The notes beneath the pieces were generated by a model, which did not search any database, was not told where the DNA came from, and saw only the letters and a list, made by a program, of their open reading frames with translations. A stretch of DNA of 58,510 nt from QHXQ01 sp036389375 (GTDB taxonomy: Bacteria; Acidobacteriota; Blastocatellia; Pyrinomonadales; Pyrinomonadaceae). Below, piece after piece: positions 1-8,626 of this stretch. The DNA lies in contig DASVQA010000095.1 in NCBI GenBank assembly GCA_036389375.1, forward strand, positions 1 through 58,510, read 5' to 3'. Numbering within the stretch: the stretch's first letter is position 1; every line of letters begins with the position of its first letter. The translations under genes were made by a program, and so were the position numbers.

Positions 1-268
1 CCACCCGATTTGGCTCGTTGGGATCGCCCGTCGTTGGCAGCAGGCGCACCTCGTCCACTTTGCCGACATGCACGCCCGCAAGCCGCACCTCCGCGCCGGG
101 GCGCAGTCCGTCGGCGCTGGCGAACCGCGCCCGCAGGTGCAGCTTGCGCGCAAACGAGATGTCGCCTGAAGCGTTGAGGATCAGCAGGATCAGCACGACA
201 ATCGAGATGATGACGAGCAGGCCGACGCGCACCTCGCGCAAGCCAATAGTCTTTTTTGCTGGAGGCAT
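1..268 (-). CDS. mlaD: MlaD/MCE-family lipid-transport protein, N-terminal part (cut by window edge)
   Basis: Substrate-binding MCE component of an Mla-type ABC system that moves phospholipid between outer and inner membrane. About 89 residues are visible: a short basic start (MPPAKKTIGLREVRVG), one hydrophobic anchor at roughly residues 16-33, and the opening strands of an MCE domain, including the typical GLRPGAEVRLAGVHVGKVD. The ATG at 268 is the only sensible start before the anchor. The rest lies left of base 1, so pore-loop or helical C-terminal features cannot be judged. It follows mlaE and mlaF on the same strand, the usual order for this operon. A hairpin-forming repeat separates it from mlaF, so its expression might be partly uncoupled (inference). 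Confidence 0.85.
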   Translation of the reverse strand, partial: MPPAKKTIGLREVRVGLLVIISIVVLILLILNASGDISFARKLHLRARFASADGLRPGAEVRLAGVHVGKVDEVRLLPTTGDPNEPNRV

Positions 269-275
269 AGGAGTC

Positions 276-368
276 GAGGGCTGAGGGTTGAGGGCTGAGG
301 GCTGAAAGCACAACGCTCATGTTGAGCAGTTCTTATTCAGCCCGCAACTCGCAACCCCTCAACCCTTC
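276..368. repeat. Imperfect inverted repeat between mlaF and mlaD
   Basis: The left arm at about 276-305 is a string of GAGGGCT/GAGGGTT units; the right arm at about 336-368 is its imperfect reverse complement. The transcript between the mlaF stop and the mlaD start can fold into a long hairpin. Its heptamer-like repetition resembles the other long intergenic inverted repeat at 23939-24001, although the units differ. Confidence 0.55.
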
Positions 369-371
369 CTT

Positions 372-1301
372 TCACTTTCCGCGCAGGAAGCGTTTGATGT
401 ACGGGTCGTCCTGCTTCTTCAGTTGTTCGTCCGTGCCGCTGAAGATGATCTGCCCGTTGCGGATCATCATGATCTTGGTATTAATAAGGCAGAGTTTCTG
501 GCCTTCCTCCTCGAAGATGACCTCGCCTTCATCGTTGACGGCGGCATACTCGCCCGTCAGGTAGTCCACGTTGTTCATCTCGTGCGTGACGAACATGGAG
601 GACACGTCTTCCAGATCGCGCAACTTGATGGCGAGTTCGCAGATGGTGCGCGCGGTCGGCGGGTCAAGCCCGGCGGTCGGCTCGTCGAACATGACGATCT
701 GCGGGCCGCCGACGAGCGCGCGGGCGATGCCGACGCGCCGCCGCATGCCGCCTGATAGTTCGGCCGGCATCTTGTCAATCGCATCTTCGAGATTGACGAA
801 GCGGAGCATGCGGCGGACTTCCTGCTCGACCTCATCTTCGCTGACGCCCTGTTCGTGCAACCGATAAGCGACGTTCTCGTAAACGGAGAGCGAATCAAAG
901 AGCGCGCCCTCCTGAAAGATCATGCCGATGTTCTTGCGCACGCGCATCATCTCGTATTCGTCGTAATCGGTAATGTCTTCGCCGTTGACGAAGACGCGCC
1001 CCTCGTCCGGTTTCAACAGGCCGAGCACCAGCTTGATCGTCGTCGATTTGCCCGTGCCCGAACCGCCGAGAATGATCTTGGTCTCGCCGCGCAGCACTTT
1101 GAAGGAGAGATTGTCGAGCACGGTGCGGTCACCAAAGCCGAGCGTGACGTTCTGGAACTCGATGGCCGGGACGGCGCGCGTCACGTCCTCCATCTCCTGG
1201 AAGGTAGACTCGGCCGCCGCGTCGCTGACACGATTATCTATCTCGCTCGTGGGCTGCGCGTCCGCCGTAGTGTTTGGCGCTTCGAGATCGGTGGAAGCCA
1301 T
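372..1301 (-). CDS. mlaF: MlaF-type ABC transporter ATP-binding protein
   Basis: Cytoplasmic ATPase of the Mla phospholipid transporter, energising the MlaE permease. 309 residues: an acidic, probably disordered N-terminus (1-45), then a standard ABC fold with Walker A GGSGTGKST (79-87), Q-loop FQEGALF, signature LSGGMRRRVGIARAL (from 182) and Walker B IVMFDEPTAGLDP (from 202). After the H-loop region (THEMNN) there is an acidic insertion (VNDEGEVIFEEEGQ) before the final strands, longer than in typical MlaF. It starts 20 bases after the mlaE stop on the same strand, so the two are co-transcribed. An internal Met (residue 37) could also serve as start, which would remove most of the acidic tail. 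Confidence 0.9.
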   Translation of the reverse strand: MASTDLEAPNTTADAQPTSEIDNRVSDAAAESTFQEMEDVTRAVPAIEFQNVTLGFGDRTVLDNLSFKVLRGETKIILGGSGTGKSTTIKLVLGLLKPDEGRVFVNGEDITDYDEYEMMRVRKNIGMIFQEGALFDSLSVYENVAYRLHEQGVSEDEVEQEVRRMLRFVNLEDAIDKMPAELSGGMRRRVGIARALVGGPQIVMFDEPTAGLDPPTARTICELAIKLRDLEDVSSMFVTHEMNNVDYLTGEYAAVNDEGEVIFEEEGQKLCLINTKIMMIRNGQIIFSGTDEQLKKQDDPYIKRFLRGK

Positions 1302-1321
1302 AAACGTCAGGGCCGGCCCCG

Positions 1322-2089
1322 TTAGCTCGGCATGTCTAGGATAACCTGAAGCATCTTCGCAAGGAAGAAGTCAGCGACGATCACGAGGATCGAAGAGGTG
1401 ACGACGGCAGACGTGGTCGAGCGGCCGACGCCGACCGTGCCGCCCTCCGTGCTCAAGCCCTTGTTGCACGAGACGCTGCCGATAATCAACGCGAACACGA
1501 CGGGTTTAAGGACGCCGCCGATTATATCGTCGGTCGTGATGCCGTGCCGGACGGAACTGAAGAACGTGCCCATCGGCATGCCGTACAGCCCGGTCGAGAC
1601 CGCGCCGCCGCCGAGTATGCCGATGATGTCCGCGATGACCGTCAGGAGCGGCAGCGTCACGACGAGCGCGATGAGACGCGGCGTGACAAGTTTGCGCACG
1701 GGGTCTGTGCCGAGCGCGCGCATCGCGTCAATCTGCTGCGAGACGACCATCGAGCCGAGTTCGGCGGCGATGGCCGAACCGACCCGCCCCGTACACATGA
1801 GCGCCGTCAGGACGGGGCCGAGTTCGCGCACGAGCGAGAGGGCAACGAGATAGCCGGTCTGATCCTGTGCGCCGTAATACTTGAGCGTGGGGTAGGTTTG
1901 CAGCGTCAGCACGCCGCCAGTGAAGAAGCCCGTCAGGATGATGATCGTGAGCGAGCCGACGCCGATCACGTCGGCCTGCGCGATCATCTCGTTGAAGTAG
2001 ATGGGGCGGCCGAGCAACCGGCGCGCAGAGCGCGCGAGCAGCAGAGTTGTCTCCTGAACTTCGAGCAGGGAACGGATGGCGATGTTCAT
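1322..2089 (-). CDS. mlaE: MlaE-type ABC transporter permease
   Basis: Inner-membrane permease of the Mla lipid transporter. 255 residues, the normal family length, with five to six hydrophobic segments and the MlaE family signature around ALVRELGP-like SLVRELGPVLTAL and GRVGSAIAAELGSM, followed by EAL-like DAMRALGTDPVRKLVTPR. It is first in the mlaE-mlaF-mlaD operon. Upstream, 2090-2368 holds no convincing gene; it must contain the operon promoter, but I see no clear -35/-10 pair. Confidence 0.9.
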   Translation of the reverse strand: MNIAIRSLLEVQETTLLLARSARRLLGRPIYFNEMIAQADVIGVGSLTIIILTGFFTGGVLTLQTYPTLKYYGAQDQTGYLVALSLVRELGPVLTALMCTGRVGSAIAAELGSMVVSQQIDAMRALGTDPVRKLVTPRLIALVVTLPLLTVIADIIGILGGGAVSTGLYGMPMGTFFSSVRHGITTDDIIGGVLKPVVFALIIGSVSCNKGLSTEGGTVGVGRSTTSAVVTSSILVIVADFFLAKMLQVILDMPS

Positions 2090-2368
2090 GTGCGGACGGT
2101 CGGCAACCGGCGTCTATGCCCAAAGCGCCCGCCGCGTGCCCTTCCTTGCAAGTGGCGGCGCGGCCAAAACTCAAACTGCAACTAGCCTGAACGAGCGAGT
2201 TATCATGCGCAAAAAAGAGGCGGGGCGTCAAGCAAAGGGGCAAGGTGCGCGAGGAAAAGGCGAAGCCTCAAGCCGCGCTTTGGCCTTGCGTCTGAGCTTC
2301 AGATGACGACCTGAGCGCGCGCCGCGCTTGCGCCTTTCGGCTTTGCTTTGACGCGCGCCTGTCTGGCC

Positions 2369-2992
2369 TCAGGGGCGACGACGGGGCCGGCGCGCGCGTG
2401 TGAGATCGGTCGGTGCTGAGTTGCTGTTGTCGGCCGGTTGGGCGACGGGCGGGCGGTTCGCGTTGGGGAAGCGGTCGCGCAGACGGCGGCGCGGGTTGTC
2501 GTCGGGTTGTCCTTGCAGCATGTGCTGTGCATCGCGCTGGCGGCGGCGCAACTGGCGGAAGCGGCGCAACTGTTCGGGCGTCAATACCTGTCGCACCTTC
2601 AGTTCCGTCTGTGCGTTCAGCCGGATCAAAGCTTCCTGTGCCGCCGCGACATCGTGCGCGCGTTCATTAACCAGATTTTGATCCGGGTTCTCCGCGTAGA
2701 TGGCCTGATTGAGCGCCTTGCGGACTTCGCGCAGATGCAACAGCGCCGCCTGTTGCTCGGTGCGGTGCTGCTCGGCGATGGCCACAAGCTGCGCGCGTTG
2801 TTCGGGCGACAGGTCGAGGAGCGGCAATATCTGCCGGTCGCGCTCGCCGGGCGTTGTCCGCTGCCCGGTTTGGCCGGGCGGCTGGGCCGGGCCGGGCGCG
2901 CCCTGCTGCTCATTCTGCGCGTGCGTCTGCGTGCTCAACGCGGCGCACAGGAGCGCCAGCACTAAGAGCCGGCGCACAGTGTTGATAAACAT
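2369..2992 (-). CDS. Secreted Spy/CpxP-like (LTXXQ-type) helical protein
   Basis: Probably a periplasmic stress-sensing or chaperone-like protein. The chosen ATG at 2992 gives a clean signal peptide (MFINTVRRLLVLALLCAALS, cleavage near THAQ); the longer open frame upstream lacks one. The mature part starts Pro/Gly/Gln-rich. A helical region follows with two LTXXQ-like turns (LSPEQRAQL and LTPEQLRRFRQL) separated by a long amphipathic helix, as in Spy/CpxP and heavy-metal resistance sensors. The C-terminus is Arg/Pro-rich and probably disordered. It follows the ECF sigma and anti-sigma genes on the same strand, 95 bases after the anti-sigma stop, and likely belongs to that regulon. No specific ligand can be named. 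Confidence 0.65.
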   Translation of the reverse strand: MFINTVRRLLVLALLCAALSTQTHAQNEQQGAPGPAQPPGQTGQRTTPGERDRQILPLLDLSPEQRAQLVAIAEQHRTEQQAALLHLREVRKALNQAIYAENPDQNLVNERAHDVAAAQEALIRLNAQTELKVRQVLTPEQLRRFRQLRRRQRDAQHMLQGQPDDNPRRRLRDRFPNANRPPVAQPADNSNSAPTDLTRARRPRRRP

Positions 2993-3087
2993 AGGTCTGA
3001 CACTAATCACGATTCCGAAATCTCCCCGCCCGCTCGGCTGCGGTGTGGCACTGCGCGTGTACACCGCTCACAGCGGCGCAACGCGCT

Positions 3088-3918
3088 CTAACGATTATTG
3101 CGTTTCACCTGCGGTTGTTCACGCCCCGCGCTGACCTCGTTCAACAGGTCTGCGAGCCGCAACCCCTCATCGTCCGGTTCGTTGTTGGCCGCAAGCGTGC
3201 CGAAGGCGTTGCTGCGCTGGCGCGCGTTCGCCTGATTGCCGCGCATCGTGCGCAGGCTCGCAAGCGTCGTCTGATGCTGCGCGCGCAGGTTCGTCAAACT
3301 CGCGTGCAGAGCGGCAACCTGCTGCTCGGCGTCGTCGAGGCGCGCGCGCGCTGCTGCCAGTTCACGCTCGGCTGCGGCACGCTCGCCGGCCGCTTTGTTC
3401 ATGTCGGCCTGCGTAAACTGAGCGTTAGCGACCACCGGCGCGGGCGGCGCAGTCTGCGGCGGAGTCGCCTGTTTACTGAAACCCGTGTTGAAGGCGATGC
3501 CCTTGTCGTCCCAGTGAAACTCGGCGTTGACGATGGCGAGGGCGGCGAGTGTGCAGACGCAGAGCGCGGCGGCGACCATGCCCGCCCGCGCCCACATGGG
3601 CGTCAGCATGAAGAACTCGCGGAGCGCGCCCCAGGCTGAACGGCGCGGCGTGAACGCAGCGCGCGTGCTGGCCGGTTGACCGTTGCGTGCAGACTCAGGC
3701 AGCGCGGCTGCGAGCGCGAGTGCGGGCGCGTCTGCGAGCACCTGCGCGTGCCAAGCGCGCACAGCCCCGCGCACTTCGCCAAAGCCCGCGAGTTCCGTCC
3801 GACACGAAACGCATGCGCTCAGGTGCTGCTCGAAACTCTGCCGCGCGGGCGCGCTCGCCTCGTCGTACACATAGCTGACCAGTTCTTCAGCGCGTTCACA
3901 CTTGTTGATGTCAGTCAT
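3088..3918 (-). CDS. Membrane anti-sigma factor with zinc-finger N-terminus
   Basis: Probable anti-sigma partner of the ECF factor encoded just upstream. 276 residues. The N-terminal ZAS-type domain has the expected His-x3-Cys-x2-Cys (HLSACVSC, about residues 32-39) preceded by CERAEELVSYVYDEA. One membrane segment lies near residues 110-130 (MWARAGMVAAALCVCTLAAL), followed by a Pro-rich linker. The periplasmic part is a long Ala/Arg/Glu-rich coiled coil (about 165-235) with repeated AAAERELAAARARL-type heptads. The sigma gene ends 30 bases upstream on the same strand. The coiled-coil sensor region instead of a globular domain is unusual but not unique. Confidence 0.8.
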   Translation of the reverse strand: MTDINKCERAEELVSYVYDEASAPARQSFEQHLSACVSCRTELAGFGEVRGAVRAWHAQVLADAPALALAAALPESARNGQPASTRAAFTPRRSAWGALREFFMLTPMWARAGMVAAALCVCTLAALAIVNAEFHWDDKGIAFNTGFSKQATPPQTAPPAPVVANAQFTQADMNKAAGERAAAERELAAARARLDDAEQQVAALHASLTNLRAQHQTTLASLRTMRGNQANARQRSNAFGTLAANNEPDDEGLRLADLLNEVSAGREQPQVKRNNR

Positions 3919-3948
3919 AGTCTTAAACCTTCCGCCGCCGTCGCCGGC

Positions 3949-4536
3949 TCAAATGTGCGCGGCCTCGGCGCGAAACTTTTCCAGCCGCGGGCGCAACTGT
4001 TTGAGCGCCGTGTAGAGCCGGCTCTTGACCGTGCTCAAGGGCACGGCCAGCGTGTCGGCGATCTCCTGAAACGTCAACTGCTCGAACTCTTTCAGCACGA
4101 GCACCTCGCGCAAGTCCGGCGGCAGCGCCGCGACTGCGCGTCTGACCGCGTCCGTGCGCTCAAGTCCTTCGACGATGCGCGCGGGCGACTCGCCGGGCGG
4201 CGCTGCGAACTGTGCGCCGTTATCTTCCGCCGCGCCTTCGAGCGAAGTCTCGCCCCGCACCTTCGCGCGGCGCTGGCGCGTGATGCACTGGTTGACCGCG
4301 ATGCGGTGCAGCCACGAAGAGACTTTGGCTTCGCCGCGAAAGCCGGACAGGTTGCGAAAGGCGGCGATAAAAGTCTCCTGCGCGGCGTCGCGCGCGTCCT
4401 CTTCGCGCCCCAAGATGCCGTAGGCGAGCGCGTAGATGCGGCGCTCCCAACGGCGCACGATCTCGCCGAAGGCGTCCGCGTCGCCCGCCAGTGCCCGCTC
4501 CACGATCTGCTCGTCGCTCGTTCCGGCCGTCTCCAT
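3949..4536 (-). CDS. ECF (sigma-70 family) RNA polymerase sigma factor
   Basis: Alternative sigma factor that directs RNA polymerase to a stress or envelope regulon. 195 residues, typical ECF length. Region 2 shows DAFGEIVRRWERRIYALAYG and DARDAAQETFIAAFRNL. Region 4 shows ALPPDLREVLVLKEFEQLTF then the helix-turn-helix EIADTLAVPLSTVKSRLYTA. A charged linker separates the two. It is the first gene of a sigma / anti-sigma / LTXXQ-protein operon, which fits an autoregulated envelope-stress circuit (inference). It is transcribed away from the HD-GYP gene across a 339-base divergent gap. Confidence 0.92.
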   Translation of the reverse strand: METAGTSDEQIVERALAGDADAFGEIVRRWERRIYALAYGILGREEDARDAAQETFIAAFRNLSGFRGEAKVSSWLHRIAVNQCITRQRRAKVRGETSLEGAAEDNGAQFAAPPGESPARIVEGLERTDAVRRAVAALPPDLREVLVLKEFEQLTFQEIADTLAVPLSTVKSRLYTALKQLRPRLEKFRAEAAHI

Positions 4537-4749
4537 GCTGTCCTAACCGGGCCTAAAGGGGCGTGCGCGCCCTCGTCCGCTTATCTTCAAGCGAGCACGC
4601 GCCCAAACCAGCGCACTCGTTCATTTAGACGCGCCTGCCCGGCCGATGGTCGAAAATCTTACGCCCCTCGACCGCCACCGGGCAAAGGGCCGCGGGCGGC
4701 GCGCAAAAGTGGCCAAGGCAGCACGGCTAAAGCCGCATAAATTGAATCG

Positions 4750-4779
4750 TTGACAGCCCTTGAGGCGAAAACGTAGTAT
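4750..4779 (+). promoter_or_regulatory. Sigma-70-type promoter for the HD-GYP gene
   Basis: TTGACA at 4750-4755 and TAGTAT at 4774-4779 are separated by 18 bases. The -10 ends about 96 bases before the ATG at 4876. It lies in the divergent gap 4537-4875, where I see no gene; the promoter of the leftward sigma-factor operon must be there too but is not obvious. Confidence 0.6.
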
Positions 4780-4875
4780 GGAATTGACCGTGCATGACCC
4801 GTGCGGTCGCTCACGTTAACCAGCTACTTGCCCTGCAACTCACCAAAGTCCTGCAACGCCAAATATTTCTAACGC

Positions 4876-6699
4876 ATGTCTGAACGATTCCTGCGGTTGC
4901 GGCTGCTCTACATCGTGCTCGGTACGCTGCTCGTCGTCGGGCTGCTGCCGCTTGGGCTGGAAGGCTGGCTGCTGTCGAGCCGCAGCGCCGCCGAACTGCG
5001 CTCGGTCGAGGGGCGCTATCAGGCGCAACTCGTACAGGACAAGGCCCGGCAGATCGAACTCTACGGGCAGCGCTACCGCGACGTGGTGACGGGGCTTGCG
5101 CGCGCCTTTGAACTCTCAGGCGGCGTGCGCAACGTCAACGAAGCGGGCAGCGACGTGCGTTTGCAGCGCGCCGTGCGCGACGACCAGAACGTGATCGCGC
5201 TCAGCATCCAGCCGGTCGGGAGCGTGCCGCATGTCGCCTATCGCTCGGACGTGATCGGGCGCGATGAAGTGGACGAGCGCGTGGGCGAAGAACTGGCGCG
5301 CATGACGGGGCGCGGCGTCGTCATCTCGCGCCCGCACCTGATTCGTTCCAGTCAAGAGATGGCGCTTACTATTGCCGCGCCGGTCATGGGCGGCGCAAGC
5401 GGTGAAGAGGTGGTCGCGGCGGTCGCGGCCGTCATCTCTTTTCAGGAAGTCTTCAAGTCCGTGCAGCAGCCCACGTCGCAGAGCGAGCGCGAACTGCTCG
5501 CACGCGGCTTGCCCGTCATCTTCGTCGTGGACACACAGGGACGCGCCGTCGCACACCCGGATGCGCGCGTGGCCTACGCCGAACGCTCGATGCTCGATCT
5601 CAAGGTCGTGCAGGACTGGACGGAGACGGGCGCGCAGGTGCAATCAATGCTCGAACCCTTCACGGTCGAACACGACGGCCGGCAGGACGAGATGCTCGGC
5701 TCCTACGCGACCGCCGAACTCGACACGGGCGCGCGCCTCGGCGTGATCGCCATACAGGACGAGCGCGCCGCGCTGCGCTCGGTCACGGAGATGCGCCGCC
5801 AGACCGTCGTCATCAGTCTGGTCGCCGCCACGTTCGCGCTGCTCATCGGTTTTCTGTTCGCCAAACAGTTGACGCAACCCGTGCGCGATTTGGCCGAAGC
5901 GGCGCAACGCATCGCCGCCGGCAATTTCGCGCAGCGCATCAACGTGCGCAGCCGGACGGAGTTGGGCGCGCTCGGCGAGTCGTTCAACCAGATGACCGAC
6001 CAGCTTGAGCACTACATCGAAGACCTGCGCCGCGCGGCGGAAGAGAATCGCGCGCTCTTTCTCGGCACGGTCAAGGCGCTCGCCGCTGCGATTGACGGCA
6101 AAGACCCGTACACGCGTGGGCACAGCGAACGCGTCGCGCGTTTCTCCCTCGCCATCGCCGAACGCATGAACCTCTCCGACGAAGAGATCGAGAAACTGCG
6201 CATCAGCGCGCTCCTGCACGACGTAGGCAAGATCGCCATTGACGACAAGATTCTCAAAAAACCTGCGGCGCTCACCGACGAAGAGTATGAAGTGATGAAG
6301 CAGCACCCGCAGCGCGGCTTCAAGATCATGTCGCAGATTCCGGCGATGAAAGATTTTCTGCCCGGCATGTACATGCACCACGAGATGATCAACGGCGCGG
6401 GCTACCCACAAGGCTTGAAGGGCGACGAAATTCCCATGCAGGCGCGCATCGTCTCCGTCGCCGACACCTTCGACGCCATGACCACCGACCGCCCCTACCA
6501 GAAAGCCATGACGCTCGAAGCCGCGCTCGCCCGCATCAACGACTTTGTCGGCACGCGCTACGACGCCAACGTGGTCGCCGCGCTGGTCGCCGCCTGCGAA
6601 GCCGGTCAAGTCGCACCGGGTCGCGCCCGTCTGCGCCCGCGCGCACCAAAAGATAAGCAACCTACGCCCGCGCACGAGCAGCCCGTTGCCGTCTCCTGA
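4876..6699 (+). CDS. Membrane sensor HD-GYP domain cyclic-di-GMP phosphodiesterase
   Basis: Likely degrades cyclic di-GMP in response to a periplasmic signal. 607 residues: an N-terminal membrane helix (about 8-32), a periplasmic Cache-like sensor region (about 35-310), a second membrane helix (VVISLVAATFALLIGFLFA), a HAMP domain (LTQPVRDLAEAAQRIAAGNF onward) and an HD-GYP domain. Catalytic motifs are intact: HSERVARFS, LLHDVGKIAIDD with the HD pair, HHEMINGAGYP and the PYQKAMT region after DTFDAMTTDRP. The C-terminal tail is basic and Pro-rich. It is monocistronic, with its own promoter and a strong terminator 20 bases after the stop. Confidence 0.92.
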   Translation: MSERFLRLRLLYIVLGTLLVVGLLPLGLEGWLLSSRSAAELRSVEGRYQAQLVQDKARQIELYGQRYRDVVTGLARAFELSGGVRNVNEAGSDVRLQRAVRDDQNVIALSIQPVGSVPHVAYRSDVIGRDEVDERVGEELARMTGRGVVISRPHLIRSSQEMALTIAAPVMGGASGEEVVAAVAAVISFQEVFKSVQQPTSQSERELLARGLPVIFVVDTQGRAVAHPDARVAYAERSMLDLKVVQDWTETGAQVQSMLEPFTVEHDGRQDEMLGSYATAELDTGARLGVIAIQDERAALRSVTEMRRQTVVISLVAATFALLIGFLFAKQLTQPVRDLAEAAQRIAAGNFAQRINVRSRTELGALGESFNQMTDQLEHYIEDLRRAAEENRALFLGTVKALAAAIDGKDPYTRGHSERVARFSLAIAERMNLSDEEIEKLRISALLHDVGKIAIDDKILKKPAALTDEEYEVMKQHPQRGFKIMSQIPAMKDFLPGMYMHHEMINGAGYPQGLKGDEIPMQARIVSVADTFDAMTTDRPYQKAMTLEAALARINDFVGTRYDANVVAALVAACEAGQVAPGRARLRPRAPKDKQPTPAHEQPVAVS

Positions 6700-6720
6700 A
6701 CTTGGCTCTGTCGAGGCCAA

Positions 6721-6758
6721 AAGCGGGCGCGAAGATCATTCTTCGCGCCCGCTTCTCT
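6721..6758. terminator. Strong bidirectional hairpin terminator between convergent genes
   Basis: Perfect 14-bp stem (6721-6734 with 6741-6754), 6-base loop, then CTCTTTT on the plus strand. On the minus strand the stem is followed by TTTTGG, so it can also serve the S41 peptidase gene that ends at 6809. Confidence 0.85.
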
Positions 6759-6808
6759 TTTATGCTGAATGGGCGAACGGGCCCGGCGTCTAGCGCCGGT
6801 TGGTCGAA

Positions 6809-8143
6809 TCAATTCTTCTTCAGTTCAGGAAAGAGCGCGCCGGCTTTAGCCGGATCGAGCGTGACGCCGGCTTTACTTGCGGCGTAGGCGAGGACGGGAT
6901 CACTTTTGGCGGCGAGGTCTGCGCCGGTCGGGAGTTTGATCTCGTCGGGCGTAACGCCGGTGTGTTCGAGGCTCTTGCCGTCGCTCATGCGTACGTCGGA
7001 GTTGGTCACGCTTGCGCCGAAGAAGGCGGCGGTGGTGATGCCGACTTCGTGCGAGTACTGGCGAGCGCGCATGACCGCGCCGGAAGTGCGGTCGCCGATG
7101 ACCGTCCCGCGCTTCTCCAATTGCACGACGCGCGCAAGCATTTCGGCGGACGAGGCCGAGCCGCCGTCCACGAGCAGAAGCAGTTGCCCTTTGAACGCCT
7201 GCGCGCCGCGCGTCTTGGCGACGAGCGGCTTCACGCTCTTGCGCTCTTGCGTCTCGCCCACGCGCACGTCGTGGTCGAACAGGTTGCCGATGACGCGCAG
7301 CAGCGTCTCTTCGTAGCCGCCGGGGTTGCCGCGCAGGTCGATGAGGAAAGCCTTGTGCCCGGCGGCCTTGTCCATCAGCGCGTCAACTTCCTTTGCCGCG
7401 AGATTGAATTCAGGCATCTTCCAGATGAAGAGGTCGCCCAACTCGGTCGTGCGGTGTGAGTTCTTGCGCTCGCGGTCGTCGCGCTCGCTCTGCTGCACGA
7501 GCGCCAGATAGTCCACGTAGCTCGTCAAGTCCATGCGCTTGCGATCCGTGACTTTCGCCAGCACGTCAAACTCGCGTTGCTGGCCCGTGCTGCTGAGCAC
7601 GGTCAGATGCATGCCGGGCTGCGGGCGCAGGGCGAAGTAAAGATAGACGAGCTTCCACAGGTTCTCGCGCGCCGGTTGGTAAGCGTCCACGAGCAACAGC
7701 CGGTCGCCGACTTTCAGACCCTTCTGCTCGGCGTCGCTTTTCGCTTTTACTTTGGTGACGTACACGTCGTCGCCAATAACGCCGACCTCAAAGCCGTAAT
7801 CCGTGATGGCTTGGCGTTGCGGTGGCAGAAAGAAGGTGTGCGAGTCGTTCAGGCTCAACATGGTCTGGGCGATGATGCCCATGATCTGCCCGTTCGATTG
7901 TGCGCTCTTGATCTTCTCGCCGGCAGCCTTGAAGGCAGCGTCTAGATCGAGACCGTGAAAAGTCGGGTCGTAATAGTTGCTCTTGATATCGTTTTTGACC
8001 TGTTCGAGCATCATCTGGCCGCGCTGTCTGTCGAAGTCGTCAATCTTCTGCGCGCGGGCCGCGCCGCCGAGCGCCAACCAACAGATGAGCAGGACGGGTA
8101 GCCGGCTGCGCCAATATGCGTGTGTGCGTTTGGTGAAGTTCAT
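6809..8143 (-). CDS. Secreted S41-family (C-terminal processing-type) peptidase
   Basis: Exported serine peptidase of the tail-specific protease superfamily. 444 residues: signal peptide (LPVLLICWLALGGAARAQ), a helical N-terminal region, a PDZ domain (about 115-195, with KGLKVGDRLLLVDAYQP), and the S41 catalytic core with LIDLRGNPGGYEE (from 267) and the nucleophile motif DGGSASSAEM (Ser331 the likely nucleophile). The later GDRTSGAVM loop lacks the GKG lysine seen in CtpA-type enzymes, which fits other S41 subgroups. AAGGAG sits 11 bases before the ATG. The substrate is unknown. Confidence 0.88.
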   Translation of the reverse strand: MNFTKRTHAYWRSRLPVLLICWLALGGAARAQKIDDFDRQRGQMMLEQVKNDIKSNYYDPTFHGLDLDAAFKAAGEKIKSAQSNGQIMGIIAQTMLSLNDSHTFFLPPQRQAITDYGFEVGVIGDDVYVTKVKAKSDAEQKGLKVGDRLLLVDAYQPARENLWKLVYLYFALRPQPGMHLTVLSSTGQQREFDVLAKVTDRKRMDLTSYVDYLALVQQSERDDRERKNSHRTTELGDLFIWKMPEFNLAAKEVDALMDKAAGHKAFLIDLRGNPGGYEETLLRVIGNLFDHDVRVGETQERKSVKPLVAKTRGAQAFKGQLLLLVDGGSASSAEMLARVVQLEKRGTVIGDRTSGAVMRARQYSHEVGITTAAFFGASVTNSDVRMSDGKSLEHTGVTPDEIKLPTGADLAAKSDPVLAYAASKAGVTLDPAKAGALFPELKKN

Positions 8144-8626
8144 TTCGGTTGAGGCTCCTTACAGGTTAAATCAGGGACGTGAAGTTGAGCGGCATCTGCA
8201 ACGCGGGTCGAGGCTTTGCAGGGCGAAATTCTGCCACAGGGGCGTTTGACAGGCCAAGCACGTGACGGCGAAAATGCGCGGGTGCGCCGGCGTGCTCGTC
8301 ATGTGCCGGAACGTTCAAATCCGGCCCGATGCGGCGGCCGCAGCCTGCCGATTTAGTGCTGCTCGACAAGAAACCGCCCGACAACATACGCAACAGTGAA
8401 TCAATCCGCCGCGTTACGCACGGCGGCTCGCTCCTAAGAGACTGACAACGCAGACGAGGTCTGCCCGGCCGCGAAACCGCGCACTAAATTCTGCCGGAAG
8501 CGTTAACGCTCCGCCCACCGCCCGCGTCTTAACACGCAGCAATGGACGCTGAAGCCACTGTTTTTCGCCACAGGGCCTTAAGCGCCCGCCGCGCTTGTGC
8601 CATCAAAGAAAAAAGGAAGTCCCCCA
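8144..8626. other. Divergent intergenic region, no gene seen
   Basis: 483 bases between the leftward S41 peptidase and the rightward LolA-like gene. It must carry both promoters. I see the AAGGAG of the peptidase near 8156-8161 but no convincing -35/-10 pair, hairpin or protein remnant. Confidence 0.5.

Noticed and set aside
8166..8393. Small minus-strand gene upstream of the S41 peptidase
   Set aside because: No ribosome-binding site, no motif, poor composition.
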